The translations under genes and the position numbers were made by a program. A stretch of DNA of 64,000 nt from Fomes fomentarius (taxonomy: Eukaryota; Basidiomycota; Agaricomycetes; Polyporales; Polyporaceae): contig JABYQN010000003.1 of NCBI GenBank assembly GCA_022606135.1, positions 1,550,001-1,614,000 of the forward strand, written 5' to 3'. The notes under the pieces were generated by a model that was not told the origin of the DNA, did not search any database, and saw only the letters and a list, made by a program, of their open reading frames with translations. Positions 21,876 through 33,672 of this stretch are shown here, one piece after another; the first letter of the stretch is position 1, and each line of letters begins with the position of its first letter.

Positions 21876-24133
21876 ATGCTGTTGACCACTTTCGTTCTTC
21901 CCACTCTCCTTCAGTGTTGGCTCGTCTACGGCGCGACCACCTCGGTCAAGCGGTCAGGACCTTCCGTCAAGCTCGACAAGGCGACCGTAGTCGGCACAAG
22001 CACCGGCTCGGTCGAGAGCTTCTTGGGTATCCCATTTGCGCAGCCTCCGTGAGTACCCACATGCTTCTTCAGTTTCTGACCATTGTTAACGAAGCCTACC
22101 GCGGGAAGTGTTGGCGATCTCCGTCTTCGCCTTCCGCAGCTTCTTACTTCTTACAGCGGAACGGTCAACGCTACTACTCTTGGAGCCCAATGTGTCCAGC
22201 AAGCACTCACGTTCCCCTCTGGCGTCCCCAATCAACTGTTGGCAGATGTGATGCCGTTTGTGAGCGCGTTCGGTGGCAACCCGAATGTGCCTCAGAATGA
22301 GGACTGTAGGTGGTCTTCTGCATCGAGTTTGTTGCTTGTTCCCATTTCCCGGAACGATAGGTCTTTTCCTTAATGTCATCCGTCCTGCCAACGTCCCAGC
22401 GAACGCCAAGCTCCCCGTACTCGTCGTATGTTTCCTTATTCGTTCGAATCGTGAAGAAATGCTGATGGCCTCCTGTAGTGGATTTATGGTGGCGCATTTG
22501 CTTTCGGTTCCAACGCTGTGTGCGTAGAATTGCATTATCGCACATATACAATACTGATCTTCCACGCTACTTCAGATACGATGGTGTTCCCATCGTACAG
22601 AAGTCTATTGACATGGGTGAACCCATTATTTATGTTGCGATGAACTACCGGTGAGTACTAACGATATTCCGCCTGTCGCTGTAGCTGAAGCTCGTGACTA
22701 GTCTTCATGTTCTTGGTTTCCTTGGTGGTAAGGAGGTCAAGAAGGCTGGCGTCGGCAATCTGGGCCTTCAGGATCGTGAGTGTGAATCGTTTTTGCGATA
22801 TGCCTGCGTCTCACATACCACTACCCTCAGAACGCGCTGCTTTCCGTTGGGTGAACAAGTTCATCTCGAACTTCGGTGGTGACCCGAAGAAGGTTACGAT
22901 GTGGGTCTCACTCCTCTCCATGCGCTCGCGAGCATCCTACTCACATAACCTGACAGCTGGGGCGAGAGTGCTGGTGCTATCTCCACCTCTCTTCAAATGC
23001 TCGCCAACGGCGGTAACACCGAGGGTCTCTTCCGCGCTGGAATCATGAACTCCGGCGGTCCTCCCCCACTGGCGACATTACCGAGCTTCAGGACACCTAC
23101 GACTTCGTTGTCAAGGAGGCTGGTTGCGCTGGTGCTGCTGATAGTCTCGCGTGCCTGCGTACCGTCCCAGTCGACAAGTTGCTCGCGGCTGCGAACCAGA
23201 CTCCCACTGTCATCTCCTTCGCTGTGAGCCTTTCTGCGTAAGAAACTCGTCGTGTGCAGGCTTCTCACTACTTGCAGGGCTTAAACACTCCATACATGCC
23301 CCGCGCGGATGGTGTGCTGATCAAGACGTCTCCTCAAAAGCTTGCTCTCCAGGGTAAGATGGCCAAGATCCCCTTCATCATCGGCGACGTCGAGGATGAA
23401 GGCACGCTCTTCTCCCTCGGCAGCATGAACATCACGTGGGTCCTTTGTCGCGCTTTTACAGAAAAATGACTGACGGATCTTCGACTTAGTACCGACAACC
23501 AGTTCACGAGTTACGTCCAGCAGAACTGGTTCCCTGGGGCTTCGCTCTTTGACATCAAGACCCTCCTCAAGCTCTACCCGTCTGATCCCTCTCGTGGTTC
23601 GCCCTTCGGCACTGGTGACGAGAACGCGTTCACGCCTCAGTACAAGCGTATAGCGGCGCTCCAGGGTGACTGGATTTTCCAGGTTCCTCGTCGTCTGCTC
23701 CTCGACACCTACTCCTGGTGCCAGCCCGCGTACAGTTTCCGTGAGTCTTCATATTCATACTAAATAAACCTGTGCTTAACACATACTTCACATTCTAGTC
23801 AGCAAGCGTGGCAACTTCCCCGGCGTCGGTAACGTGAGTTGTCCCACTACATCCCTAACGAGTCTCATGACTGATGTTAATCGACATCAGGGTCATGGTA
23901 GCGATCTGTTCAACGCGTACGGCCCCGGTGACATGACCGAGTACTTCATCCGGTTCGTCAACGACCTCAACCCAAACGCGAAGAAAGGCGTTCAGTGGCC
24001 ACAGTTCAACTCCATCTTCCGGTGGCAGCTGCAGTTCGTCGATGGCAACCAGCCGCTTCGTGTCTCGTTGGATGTCGACCGTCTGCTCGCGATGCTTGAG
24101 GTTGCTTCCCTCAGCTTGCGCTTCCCCTTCTGA
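21876..24133 (+). CDS. Secreted type-B carboxylesterase/lipase 2, with a one-base frameshift
   Basis: Tandem paralogue of the 17.6 kb esterase with the same intron plan. Signal peptide [20 protein letters not shown], then [53 protein letters not shown] with the catalytic Ser, and [19 protein letters not shown] with the likely His. Within the exon after the GESAGA motif the frame breaks. Copy 1 reads GGPPPTGDIT, whereas here a C run at 23063-23067 has one base fewer than needed, so the strict reading gives [11 protein letters not shown]. Past that point the other frame continues perfectly to LSLRFPF and a TGA at 24131-24133. All other junctions and motifs are intact, so this is either a very young pseudogene or a homopolymer sequencing error. 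I favour the error. Confidence 0.8.
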
Positions 24134-24769
24134 TCGCGTTCAGTCAGTAATAGGCTCGGACACGGACCAGAACTTGAACTCAGGAAACGCCATCGCACGA
24201 CCTTCCACGCCCCATTATCTTACTTATTGCGTATCGCGACTACACATTGCACACTGCCATAGCTCCCGACGCTATACACTCTTTTGCCCTGCACCATTCG
24301 TTTAACAGTTATTGTGTATGTTACAGTACAGCCCTGTACCTCTAATGGATGATCTGAGACGGACTCGTAGTATATAATCACTTGGTATGTTGATGTCAAT
24401 AATGTCAATTCAATTTACCGCCAGACATGTTGTTGAATACCCGGATGCGTACCCTCGAAATGAAGGACGCGCGCATACTATCATACCATGTCGACTGAAG
24501 CTTAAGTTTATTCGCGCAAATGCCATGTTCGTTGTTCCTCCTGGTCTTTATCTGTCTCAAGATCGTACGGTATACCATGTATGATCAAGATCCGCTCTCT
24601 CCTGTTCCTAATGGATGGCCGGCCAATCATTGGGAACCTGGCTGGTCTACCTGCGTGATCTCCCTGCTGGGGACACAACCCATACCCGTTCCCTCGGGTA
24701 TTATTTGATTGCTTGTCATATAGTCTCATGATCAATTTCAGGCCCTGTTCTACATGAAGATCCTGGAAA
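24134..24769 (+). other. Intergenic after esterase 2
   Basis: About 640 bases, AT-richer than the genes, with no coding frame I can support. Confidence 0.4.
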
Positions 24770-25125
24770 ATTCATGCTTGTACCTGGCTCTGGCCTGCTC
24801 GAAGAGTCGGCCATCACTGTCTGCCTATGCGTTCCTGGCCTCATCACTTGAGTTGAGCCTTGCAAGCTGCGCGCTGCTGAAAAATGACTCAGATGAGGAT
24901 ATCGGGGTCTTCTGCGCCGCTTTACGCGAGTCGACGGGTGTCAGTGCAAAAAGCCGGAGAAGAGATGGGACTGTCGTGCCCAAGTCGTATGCTACGCTCC
25001 CGTCTTCTGTTTGCCAGAGGATGATCGTGCCACAATCCGCGCCCGTCGCAATCCGTTCCCCCATTTGGAGCAGTGGCCAGAGGACGCCGTTGGGCGCAAT
25101 TCATGGCCTTTCAAAATCTCAAGGG
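24770..25125 (-). pseudogene. Relic of a WD40-repeat gene
   Basis: Read on the minus strand in shifting frames, this stretch follows WD40 repeats. SALEILKGHE starts it, then ERIATGADCGTIILWQTEDG (frame of 24825-25064), then RLGHDSPISSPAFCTDTRRLA in a second frame, then GAEDPDILI followed by TGA where WD repeats have Trp. At least two frameshifts and a Trp-to-stop change break it. No start codon or flanking exons can be joined. WD40 arrays of this kind occur in fungal NACHT/WD40 and other scaffold proteins; the fragment is too short to say which. Confidence 0.65.
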
Positions 25126-26454
25126 CGGACAGCCTTCAACTATATACAACGAGTTTCAATGCAATCAGACTTCTGAGTGATCGGGGTACTTACGGTTAGT
25201 TAACTTGAGCTCAATGAGACAGCGTACGTGAGCACAAGAGAGCAAACATCTTGTGCACAGATTCCGCAAGGGGTGCCGTCCTATTCGTGTGCTCGCTCGG
25301 AAGCGAATCACAAATAGTAGAGATACAATGCTCCAAAATCGCCGTCCAGATAGTGAAACTACGCGGCAAGTTTCATCTCTTCGTAGGTCGGACCCCACAT
25401 GAACACCAGAGAACGAAGTGAATCTCGAACCCCTTCAGGACGGTAAAGTTGTCATAGCAAGTGAAACTGACACTCCAGGCCGCCTCCTTGGCAGGACCCT
25501 GTCCACACTCCTCATCAAGAAGTATCAAGGAACGAAGTCGCACAAACTCCAGCTTCCCGAACCATAGGTGTAGCGAACGAGTCTGTGAGTAAGCATAAAC
25601 CAAACCTAGGACACAACAGGGATCATACGAGCCAATCTCCCACAACTCTGTTCAGGCACTTGTTGTCAAAACCCGGGTACTCTGGTTAAGGTGAGCCGAG
25701 ATTCGGCGAAACAGCTATCTACGGACATTATCTGCCGCAGGATAACATCTTGAATGAGGCATGAATTGTGATGCAGCGCTCTCACTCACTGACAAATGAC
25801 GTAGCCGGATATACGTGTACAGACGAGCCTTTGGAAAGCAAAGCCGAAAAGGCATTGAAGAGCTTTTAGAGCACCGTGCAGGGCCGAGAACGCCAGAGGA
25901 GCGGAGTGAAGCTCCTGCACAGAGCTGTACCGGTAGACAAGAGAGTATCCCGCAGGATAGCATGTTACGATGTTGGTCTCTTCTACCTGCAACGTTGCAC
26001 TTTGGGAAGTGCCGGAAGTAGCTTGATCAAAGCAACCTCATTGGCTCCCAAAGATGGCTACTGAATGGACCATGTATTGGATGTGGACGCCTAGCAGATG
26101 CAGCAACGAGTCAAGGTGGGCTTTGCAACCGATGAAGAAAGGTTGAAACGGCGAGGAACCACTACTAGGAGTATAATTGAATAAGGAGCAATTACAGAGT
26201 GAAAGAGTGCCGTATTCGAGGAGTCCGACGATACTTCTGGAGAAAGTCCAGGAGTCATCGAGATGGTGAGTTGTAGCAAGATCGATGAAATCGGTTCAAG
26301 CAAACCACACAGGGATCATGTTGATCGCATTCAATTGTCTCTATTACCACATGGAGGAAAGTATGCCTATATATGTCTAGGGCGTCTATTGCGCGCTCAA
26401 TGGCATTAAGTGTGATATTCGGCACGTCTTTCTCCTTCAATCCAACACTATACT
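25126..26454 (-). other. Intergenic, weak minus-strand fragments
   Basis: About 1.3 kb before the acetyltransferase gene. A minus-strand frame at 25373-25645 has a moderately protein-like stretch (KLEFVRLRSLILLDEECGQG) but no start, no family match I know and no joinable exons. It may be another gene relic. Nothing firm. Confidence 0.35.
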
Positions 26455-28023
26455 ATGACCACGGACTCTGAATGGGACAGTTCCGACTCCTACGTGAGCG
26501 CACGTCAGGTGTGTCAGTATCATCAATGGCAGCGCGGGGCATAGGAATTCAGTGTTACCAGACGCGCAGGACGAAGCGGCGCAAAGTCACTCAGAAGGGG
26601 CACACCAGAGCCGTTGCTATCAAGGCAGACGAACCCAGCACGAAGACCTTCTCCATCCACCCTCTCCTGAAGACCTTACACGAGCTGACCGCAGAGGATT
26701 GGAAAGACGACTCGGACACCCGCAACTCGTTTGAGAGCATCTTGGAGCCTGTGCTTCCCGAGCTATGCGATGCAGACAGAATAATCCTTGGACAGGGCGA
26801 CGGGAAGGTACGTATCCCATCATAAGCTGAAGAGCACGGATAACAGAGTTCTCACTGCCCGCAGTCGCTCCTTCTCTCCAGGCAGGATGCAGCACAACTG
26901 AGGGCACAACTACATCACAGAGCGAACAGCGAAGCTACATCCATACTCTCATGTATGTTAAATGCAAAACTACGACTGCACTCGGTGAGTTCTCTGGTCT
27001 GTATGCATCCCCCTATATGCTGATCCGATGCCCAACAGAGAGTACTTCGGAAAGTAGTCCTGAATCGAGATCCTCCGTATCCATCTACCGGCTCCCTCAC
27101 ACCTCTCCATATGCCCCGCACGATATCTGCAGTCAATCTCGAAGTCATAAACACACTCAATGCTATACGTTCAACGTCATACGAGAACTCGTTTCTCTCA
27201 CGATCACAAGGCTTCCAGCCTAGTCGGCAGACAGGTGTCATTGCCGTCGATTGGGAGACCCGTACTCCATGGACGGAGCTCATGAGCGACATCAGGGAAC
27301 ATCACGCTCTTGCACAGTGCGTACGGAGCCGCACTGTGTGCATGCGGCCCGCTGACATCTCGCTACGCAGCCCTGAACGCGAGCAAGCTCAAGAAATGAT
27401 CGCACCTATCACGTACTGCACTCTACAGCGCTGTCACCTTGCCCAGGTGCACGACTTACTTAGGCGTGCGTTCTGGGAAGGCATCGATGGTATGTTGATT
27501 TGTCCCGTACAATTGCGCCCCCCTGGATTGAACCGCCTCCGCCGTCAGTCAGCGACTCCCTCAACTACTCTCCTGAGAGGTGTACCGTCATCGCAACCTA
27601 CAAGCAACTCGTCGTAGGGGCTGCGTTCCTCAGCTCTCCGCAAGAGACCTACATCACATATCTCGCGGTCCGGTCAGGCTGGGACAACTCTCAGATCGCC
27701 ACGTTAGTCCTTATTACCCCTACCAATCTAACAGGCTGGAAGATCATATCATACTCCAACATTACAGGTCTATGCTCTACCATCTCATTACGCTAAATCC
27801 GCATAAAGATATCACCCTGCACGTCTCCATCAACAACCCTGCTATGGTCTGTGTTCTACATTGTGTATAGCATACCTCGCCACTCATACACCGCCCGTAG
27901 TTACTCTACAACCGCTTCGGCTTCAAGGCGGAAGAGTTCATCGTCGGCTTCTACGAGGATTACCTGGACCCGAATTCGCCTCAGTCTAAGAATGCGTTCC
28001 GCCTCCGTCTACGTCGCTGGTGA
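26455..28023 (+). CDS. KAT14 (CSRP2BP/ATAC2)-like GNAT acetyltransferase
   Basis: Seven exons (26455-26493, 26553-26807, 26865-26984, 27039-27489, 27549-27702, 27768-27846, 27901-28023) join in phase to 406 residues. The C-terminal half is a GNAT acetyltransferase: PITYCTLQRCHLAQVHDLLR, RAFWEGIDVSDSLNYSPERC, VVGAAFLSSPQETYITYLAV, RSGWDNSQIATSMLYHLITL (acetyl-CoA loop region) and LLYNRFGFKAEEFIVGFYED. The FWxGID and LLYxxFGFKxEEFxxxFYxxY motifs match animal KAT14 (CSRP2BP), a subunit of the ATAC histone acetyltransferase complex. The N-terminal half is basic and disordered (TRRTKRRKVTQKG), fitting a nuclear protein. It is convergent with a sirtuin gene; their stop codons are 24 bases apart. 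The first intron donor (GTGAGC at 26494) could alternatively be 15 bases further on. Confidence 0.85.
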
Positions 28024-28047
28024 TCTTCTCTCTCTGTACAAGTGTCA

Positions 28048-30928
28048 TCAATGCACCCTCGGCTTCTTCTGTTGACGGCTGTCCCCCGCTACTGACGACG
28101 GGGGGCTAGACAGCGGGGTGGAGGTGGCCGAGGCGGCGGCAGAAGCGTCCGCCAGGGACTCCTGGTATCTTCGCTCGATCTCCTCGGCCCACTTGCCACC
28201 TTCTGCGCCTTCGAATAGCCAGACGTGGCTGAGTAGCAAGATTTACTGGTCAAGGTGCTGTTGACTCGCCAACACACGTCTAGGACGTACCTATTGCCTA
28301 CTCGTCTAGGCTCGCTTTCGAATTCCGCCGAGGGCCGCTTCTTCAGGTTCGGTCTTGGTGCATTGAGGTTAGCGTTGGGTGTAGGGGGCTCTGGGAGGTC
28401 CCATCCGAGCCTGCGACAGAGGTGCAAAACGATGTCGTCTGCGTTGCCTAGCAGCACAACCTGTAGCAATATGGCAGCGTGAGTACCTATCCAACTCCAT
28501 AGCAATACACTCACGTCTGGGTTGATGTGGCGGACAGGTGTCTTGTTGATGAGAATCTGGGGGACAGAATGCGGGAGGTGCGCTAACATGGCGCATTGAG
28601 TTCTCACATCCCGCTGCGCTCTGCACTCTAGGCTCTAGAGTTACTCACATATGGTATCGGACACAGGCGCTACCTTCAGGGATGTCCCTATAATTATGAG
28701 GAGGTCCACGCGCTCTCTGTCTTCGAGGAGCGAGCGGTCGAAGACGTCGTCGAGCTTCTCCCCGAAGAATGTGATATCGGGCTGCCGGCCGGTCAGTTAC
28801 GTCGAGTGCGCACGTTGTGCAGCAGAAGAGACGTAGCCGCTTGCCTTCATGATCCCCGGCGGGTACAACGGTAGGTCCGGCTCGTCGACATCGGATTCGT
28901 CGCTATCCCACCCGTCCTTCCGTTTCTTACCCTTCTTCTTCTTGCCGCTCTTCGTAGTAGCCGGTGCGGCCGCCGGCGGTGGTTGGGCGTTGCATATCTT
29001 GCACAGAGGCACGCGCTGGTTCATGATGTCGTCCGCAATCTCAACCCCGGGCACGCGCATTCTACAATTGATGCACGACGCGGTCGCGAAGGAGCCATGG
29101 CATTGGACCACACGCTGCACGCCGGCGAGCGTCTCGAGTGTGTCGATGTTCTGTGTGTAGTTCTGCGCGGGAGAGACCGGACGAAGACGTTAGAACGCCC
29201 GGTGTCAATCATGACCGTAACACGCCGCCCAGATGCGATGCGGTGTGTCACTGTGTATTTGAGAAGACACTCACGCGCAAAAGCTGCGCAGATGTCGTCG
29301 GTGCCGGTGACATTTGCGTTAGGAAAAGATCAAACGTTAAGCAAAGTGACAGGAAGGAACACGCGGGTATACGCACCTTGCCTTTCTCTTCTATCAATTT
29401 GATAAAGCGGTGGCACGGGGAGGGTATAAAGTTTGACGGGTATATCTTGCTGCAGCAGAAGATTCAGCCGATTGGCTCCAGGTCCATACAATGTATGTCG
29501 GAACACACCTGGCGAAGGAGCTGCATTGTGGAAGCTGACGTTAGCGCGCACTACAGTGGCAGTAAGCAGGCCCGAAGCTACGAACTAGAACACTAGAAGC
29601 ATGGCCAACTGAGTCACTGACACGGTTCGCTCAGGGAAAACCACAAGACGCACCGGAGGGGTTCTCTCGAAAGTACTCTATGTCAAACCTTGTAGTCCAA
29701 TGATCAGTGAGATATGCTACTGGCCACTCGTTGCGATGTTCGAAACGCGCACTGACATTTCTTGCGGGTCGTTTAGATCGTATTCGCCGCTCTCCTGGAG
29801 AGACGCGTATAACCCGTTTCGGGAGCGGAAGTCTGGGATGCCGCACGAGACGCCTGCAATACAAGCGTCGAGCGTCCGGCAGAAGGCCGTGGTACGCGAT
29901 GGTCAACCTTCTCGAACGCCACAAAGAGACAGCCGGAAGCAATGTGGAACGAATGGGCGGGCCCGGAATGACTCACTTATTCCAGCGCCCGTAAGTACGA
30001 GGATTCTCTTCGACGCCCTCATCAGATTGACCACGTCGTCGATCGTTTCATACGTCTGGAGCCGCTCGCGGTTTTCCAATCTGTGGGTACAACATGAGGG
30101 TGGTTGTGGGTGATGGAATACACTGCACGTGGGGGACCGACACGTACTCCCGGGAGAGCGCCACGCGCAGGAAGTACATCAGCGTCTTGCGCTGCTTGTT
30201 CCTGAGCTCCTTGCACTGCGACGATGTGGTCAGAGCTCCGGCGGGGTCGGGCGCCGTGAGAGCTACGTGGTATAGATAGAGAGGCACTCACAAGGCATAC
30301 ACCAAATGCGTATAATAGTTTCGGGATCGGGATGGCGCGCAGGACCACATACTCGTTCACGAAGGCAGCCATTCCTGGATAGCGTGAATGAGTCGAGACT
30401 GCAAAGTGGACATTCAAGCAAGTTACCCTTCTCCTTTAAGGAATGTTTCAATTGAGTCACCTCCTGCGGCGTCCATGCGGTTTGCGCTGGATGAGCAGAG
30501 GAGCGGGTGAGCACATGATCACTGTAGCAGGCGTCTTTACGGCTGAAACCCCGTTCTCATACTCAAAACGCGGGGTGGTAGCATGTCGACTACGAGTCAT
30601 CAGCTACGGCAGGAGACATACCTTCCTCGAGGTACGCGTCCAAGTCCGAGTCTTCCTCCTTGGGATCATCTTCATCTGTGTCTTGATCTCGGACCGAGGT
30701 CTCCGGTCCGGGGCCACCTTCGACATCAACGTCCCCGTCCGAGCTCTCTGCCTCCGCCGAGTCCATGGGAAATCCGTCTAGAAGGTCTTCGATCACCTCG
30801 GGATCCGTGTCGACCACCTCCGCCGCCTCCAGGAACGCCCGCACCTGGATCGCGTACAGGCTAGCAGCCGCGCGATGGCGAGGTTTGGGGTTGCCCGTGG
30901 GCTGTGACGTCGAGGGTTGCGATTGCAT
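28048..30928 (-). CDS. Class I NAD+-dependent protein deacetylase (Sir2/Hst1-like sirtuin) with microexons
   Basis: Sixteen exons, plus-strand limits 30622-30928, 30427-30486, 30301-30374, 30148-30215, 29977-30080, 29757-29853, 29654-29688, 29586-29592, 29509-29520, 29377-29449, 29275-29283, 28845-29162, 28649-28781, 28515-28582, 28291-28460, 28048-28228. They sum to 571 residues in phase. An acidic N-terminus and a Sir2-type N-terminal segment ([20 protein letters not shown]) precede [20 protein letters not shown]. Next come [38 protein letters not shown], the catalytic His in QCHGSF, and zinc Cys pairs CINC and CKIC split by a lysine-rich loop. [10 protein letters not shown] and GTSLKV follow. 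Exons of 7, 12 and 9 bases are needed to build VFYSFAS and LLR. The intron at 28782-28844 has a GC donor. An upstream ATG at 31075 is possible, and the exon-3 donor may lie 9 bases further on. It likely deacetylates histones. Confidence 0.85.
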
Positions 30929-31408
30929 ATACCCACAGAACCCTACAGGAGATTTACCTAGAAAGAATTGAATCAGGCCGTGAAGACGCGGAGCGAGGTC
31001 TTCGCGCAGGCGATGGTGGTGGTTCTTGAACAGGAATCGCGCGCCCGGAGCGCTCGTTCCAAAAGACTGGGTCACGAGCTGGCTACAAACCCTAACCCAG
31101 ATTCCACGTCCGTTGAGGTGCGGACGGCACGTCGTTCAACGAGTATGATCACTATACAGAGGCACGCAGTCAACCAAAGGGTATATTGTATACAGCGACA
31201 TACACATGCGAAAATCTTGTCATCTTAACGAAGCGGAGTCCGACAGCGAGAGAGCGAGAAAGCGGATCAAAGCGACATCGAACAAGAAAACATATCAGGG
31301 CCATTATGAAAACGTTTGTGCTAGGGAAACCTATGGAAGCAGACACGAGGATTAGCTACACGTTTCCGTCTGAATTGAAGGCATTAAAAACCCACCTGCT
31401 TAGAGTTT
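30929..31408 (-). other. Intergenic, upstream of the sirtuin
   Basis: About 480 bases. The sirtuin frame stays open upstream to 31075, so part may be leader or extra N-terminus. No separate gene seen. Confidence 0.4.
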
Positions 31409-33560
31409 TTATTCAATGACGTCACCGTCCTTCAAAAGCAATTCATCGTCCTCGCTTCCCTCGGCGCGAAGAGGCTCAGGATTAGTCCGCATCTTGATCG
31501 TGGGCCAGCCTTCGTGCTTGCGTCTCGAGTTGCCAGAGCTGTTCGCCTGAGTCACAGTCCCAGAGCGCGTGCGTCTTGCAACGATACGCTGAGCACCAGA
31601 GCTTCCCGCGGTAGACGCAGAGTCAAGAGAGCCCGAGTAACCCGAAAAAGGAGGTTTTGCGTAGTCCGAGGCGCGAATAGTGTCACCTCGCTTGCGCGTC
31701 GCACGGAAAGTATCCACAGAACGTGAGCTTGACTTTGAATCGTGAGACTGCGAGCGTGGGAGCGCGAAAGCCACTCCAGAGTCGTCGGCATTAGACGCAT
31801 TCCATTTCTCGTCCTCTGGTAGACACAGGGAGATGTCAGCGCGACATCGGGATTCTTGTACAGCGCGGAAGTATTGCTCTTGCCAGTCGGTACTCACCGT
31901 CTAGACCTAGGATCGAGAACAACTCCAGGAGTTCATCACCGTCAGAATCCGGGCTGGCCTGGGCGGGAGGCGGCGCAGAGCTGGGAAAGGAAGGCGGAGG
32001 ACTAGGTTGCACCGTCCGACGGGCGGACGAAGTAGACGGAAGCTGAGGTACAGGAGGATAACGACGAAGAGCGGCTGAACTATGTTGAGATTTGGAGCTG
32101 TAAGAGGGTACAATCGGCGAGTTATTCAGAGAAAAAGCAGGTTCAAGTTCCAGGTCCGACATAGGCGGGTGCTGTACAGGCGACCGAGATCCTTCTGACG
32201 CAGGAGGACGAGGGAACCGCCCCGTTTCCGACATCAAGGTAGAGAAATCGAGAGACGATGAAAACAAACTGTCACTAGGCAGATGCACGATGGTCCGACG
32301 GCGTCTACGGGGTGGATCGGCTCGGAACAACTTGGAGTCTGACGGAGAACCAGGACAACTACTGTCCGACATGTCCACATCACTGTCGTAGCGGAAACTC
32401 CGGATAGGGGGAGGTGGATCCGCCTCCAGCTGGGGCATGAGGCCGTGCATCCAGACGCCTACAGTGGCACTCCTTCGGCGGCGAGGAGGAGTGGAGATAT
32501 GTTGAGGCGCGTCTACGAAGAACGATGGGTAATCAACCGCCGTATCCTGTGGGTCAACTTCCTTGTCCGGATCAGCTATCGGGGAAGAGCGAGAAGGTGC
32601 ATTGGGAGGCACAAGCCAAGCATCAGGAGACATATCATCAAGAGCAGGCTTCACAGCAGGGGTAGAACTCGATCGACTGTGAGCGGGTACCGTCGTCCTG
32701 ACCTGCGTTCCAGCTTCTGGTCCTGCAGCAACAGTGTGAGACTGTGAGCTGGGGTCTTGAGGTAAGTGCTGTGCTATGTTACGGTCAACAATCTTCTCTC
32801 GCAATGCTCCAGATAGCGTCCGAGACTTCACGTGGTGTACAAGCCGTTTCCGAGGTCCTCGAGCATTCCTGTCGGGAGACGACGTGCGAGAGCCGGGCCG
32901 ACTATGGAATGGCGATGCGAGATAGCGTTCACCGGCATTTTCCTTGAAATTGCGAGACGTAGTACGAGTGATGGTCCTCCTCCTAGCTAAAGGCAGAGGA
33001 GATAGTTGGTCAAGTCCAGGCGTCGGTCGTGCGCTGGAAGTAGGTTGCATATACTGTTGGGAAGGCACGGAGACTTGAGGGGTGCAGAACTGGGAGGCGA
33101 CTACGACACTTCCGTCGCGCATATAGTCAGATCCGAACAGACTGTCCTCGTCGGATGTCGGAGTAGGTTTCTGTCTTTTGAATGGACGATCTACCATGTC
33201 GTCCCTGGCAGACAATTCGGAGAACCCGCCTTCGGAGTCTATGGAGTGTGAGACAAGCCGCGCGCGTTTGCTCATTCTGTTGGCCATCACATCGAACGGG
33301 ACATCTTCTCCATCCGGGCTAAGCGGGCGAATAGGCGAAGACTGGGTAGTGTTGACATCGGAGGCTCTGCGACGGGGAGCGCGACGTCGCGAGTACGTCG
33401 CGAGCGGCCTGCGCGACGAGTGTGCCATTGGGCGCAGCGGACTGAAGATGACGGGTGTCGGAGAGATGGTACTGGTGGTGTCGGTGTCGATGACGACGCG
33501 GGGCCAAACTGATGCAAACATATTACACGTCGCAGGCGCCTGTTCAGCCAACCCGAACAC
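31409..33560 (-). CDS. Large disordered, probably nuclear protein of unknown function
   Basis: Two exons (31898-33560 and 31409-31815) separated by an 82-base intron (31816-31897) that joins FSILGLD to EDEKWNASNADD. The protein of about 690 residues is almost all low complexity, rich in Ser, Pro and Arg. It has many basic patches (RRRAPRRRAS, KRQKP, PRRRRRTIVHLP, PPRRRRSATVGVW) that resemble nuclear localisation signals, and SP/TP sites typical of CDK targets. The last part, RIVARRTRSGTVTQANSSGN and an acidic EGSEDDELLLKDGDVIE end, looks like a conserved short motif block. I do not recognise the family. Starts at 33560 or 33428 are both possible. It diverges from the next gene with only 112 bases between start codons. 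Confidence 0.65.
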
Positions 33561-33672
33561 CTCACCTTGACCACTCGCTACGCTTTCTTGGATGCCCCTC
33601 GCTCTCTAGCTTACGTCTTGCTATTGCAATCCCGCATTTAGTCTGCCTGGTGCACTTCCTCCCGCCGACGCC

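Noticed and set aside
21851..22300. 180-residue frame overlapping the esterase 2 start
   Set aside because: Out of frame with the signal peptide and catalytic motifs; the ATG at 21851 is also too close to the TATA element.
24754..25176. Plus-strand 140-residue open frame
   Set aside because: It is the antisense of the WD40 relic and shows no motif of its own.
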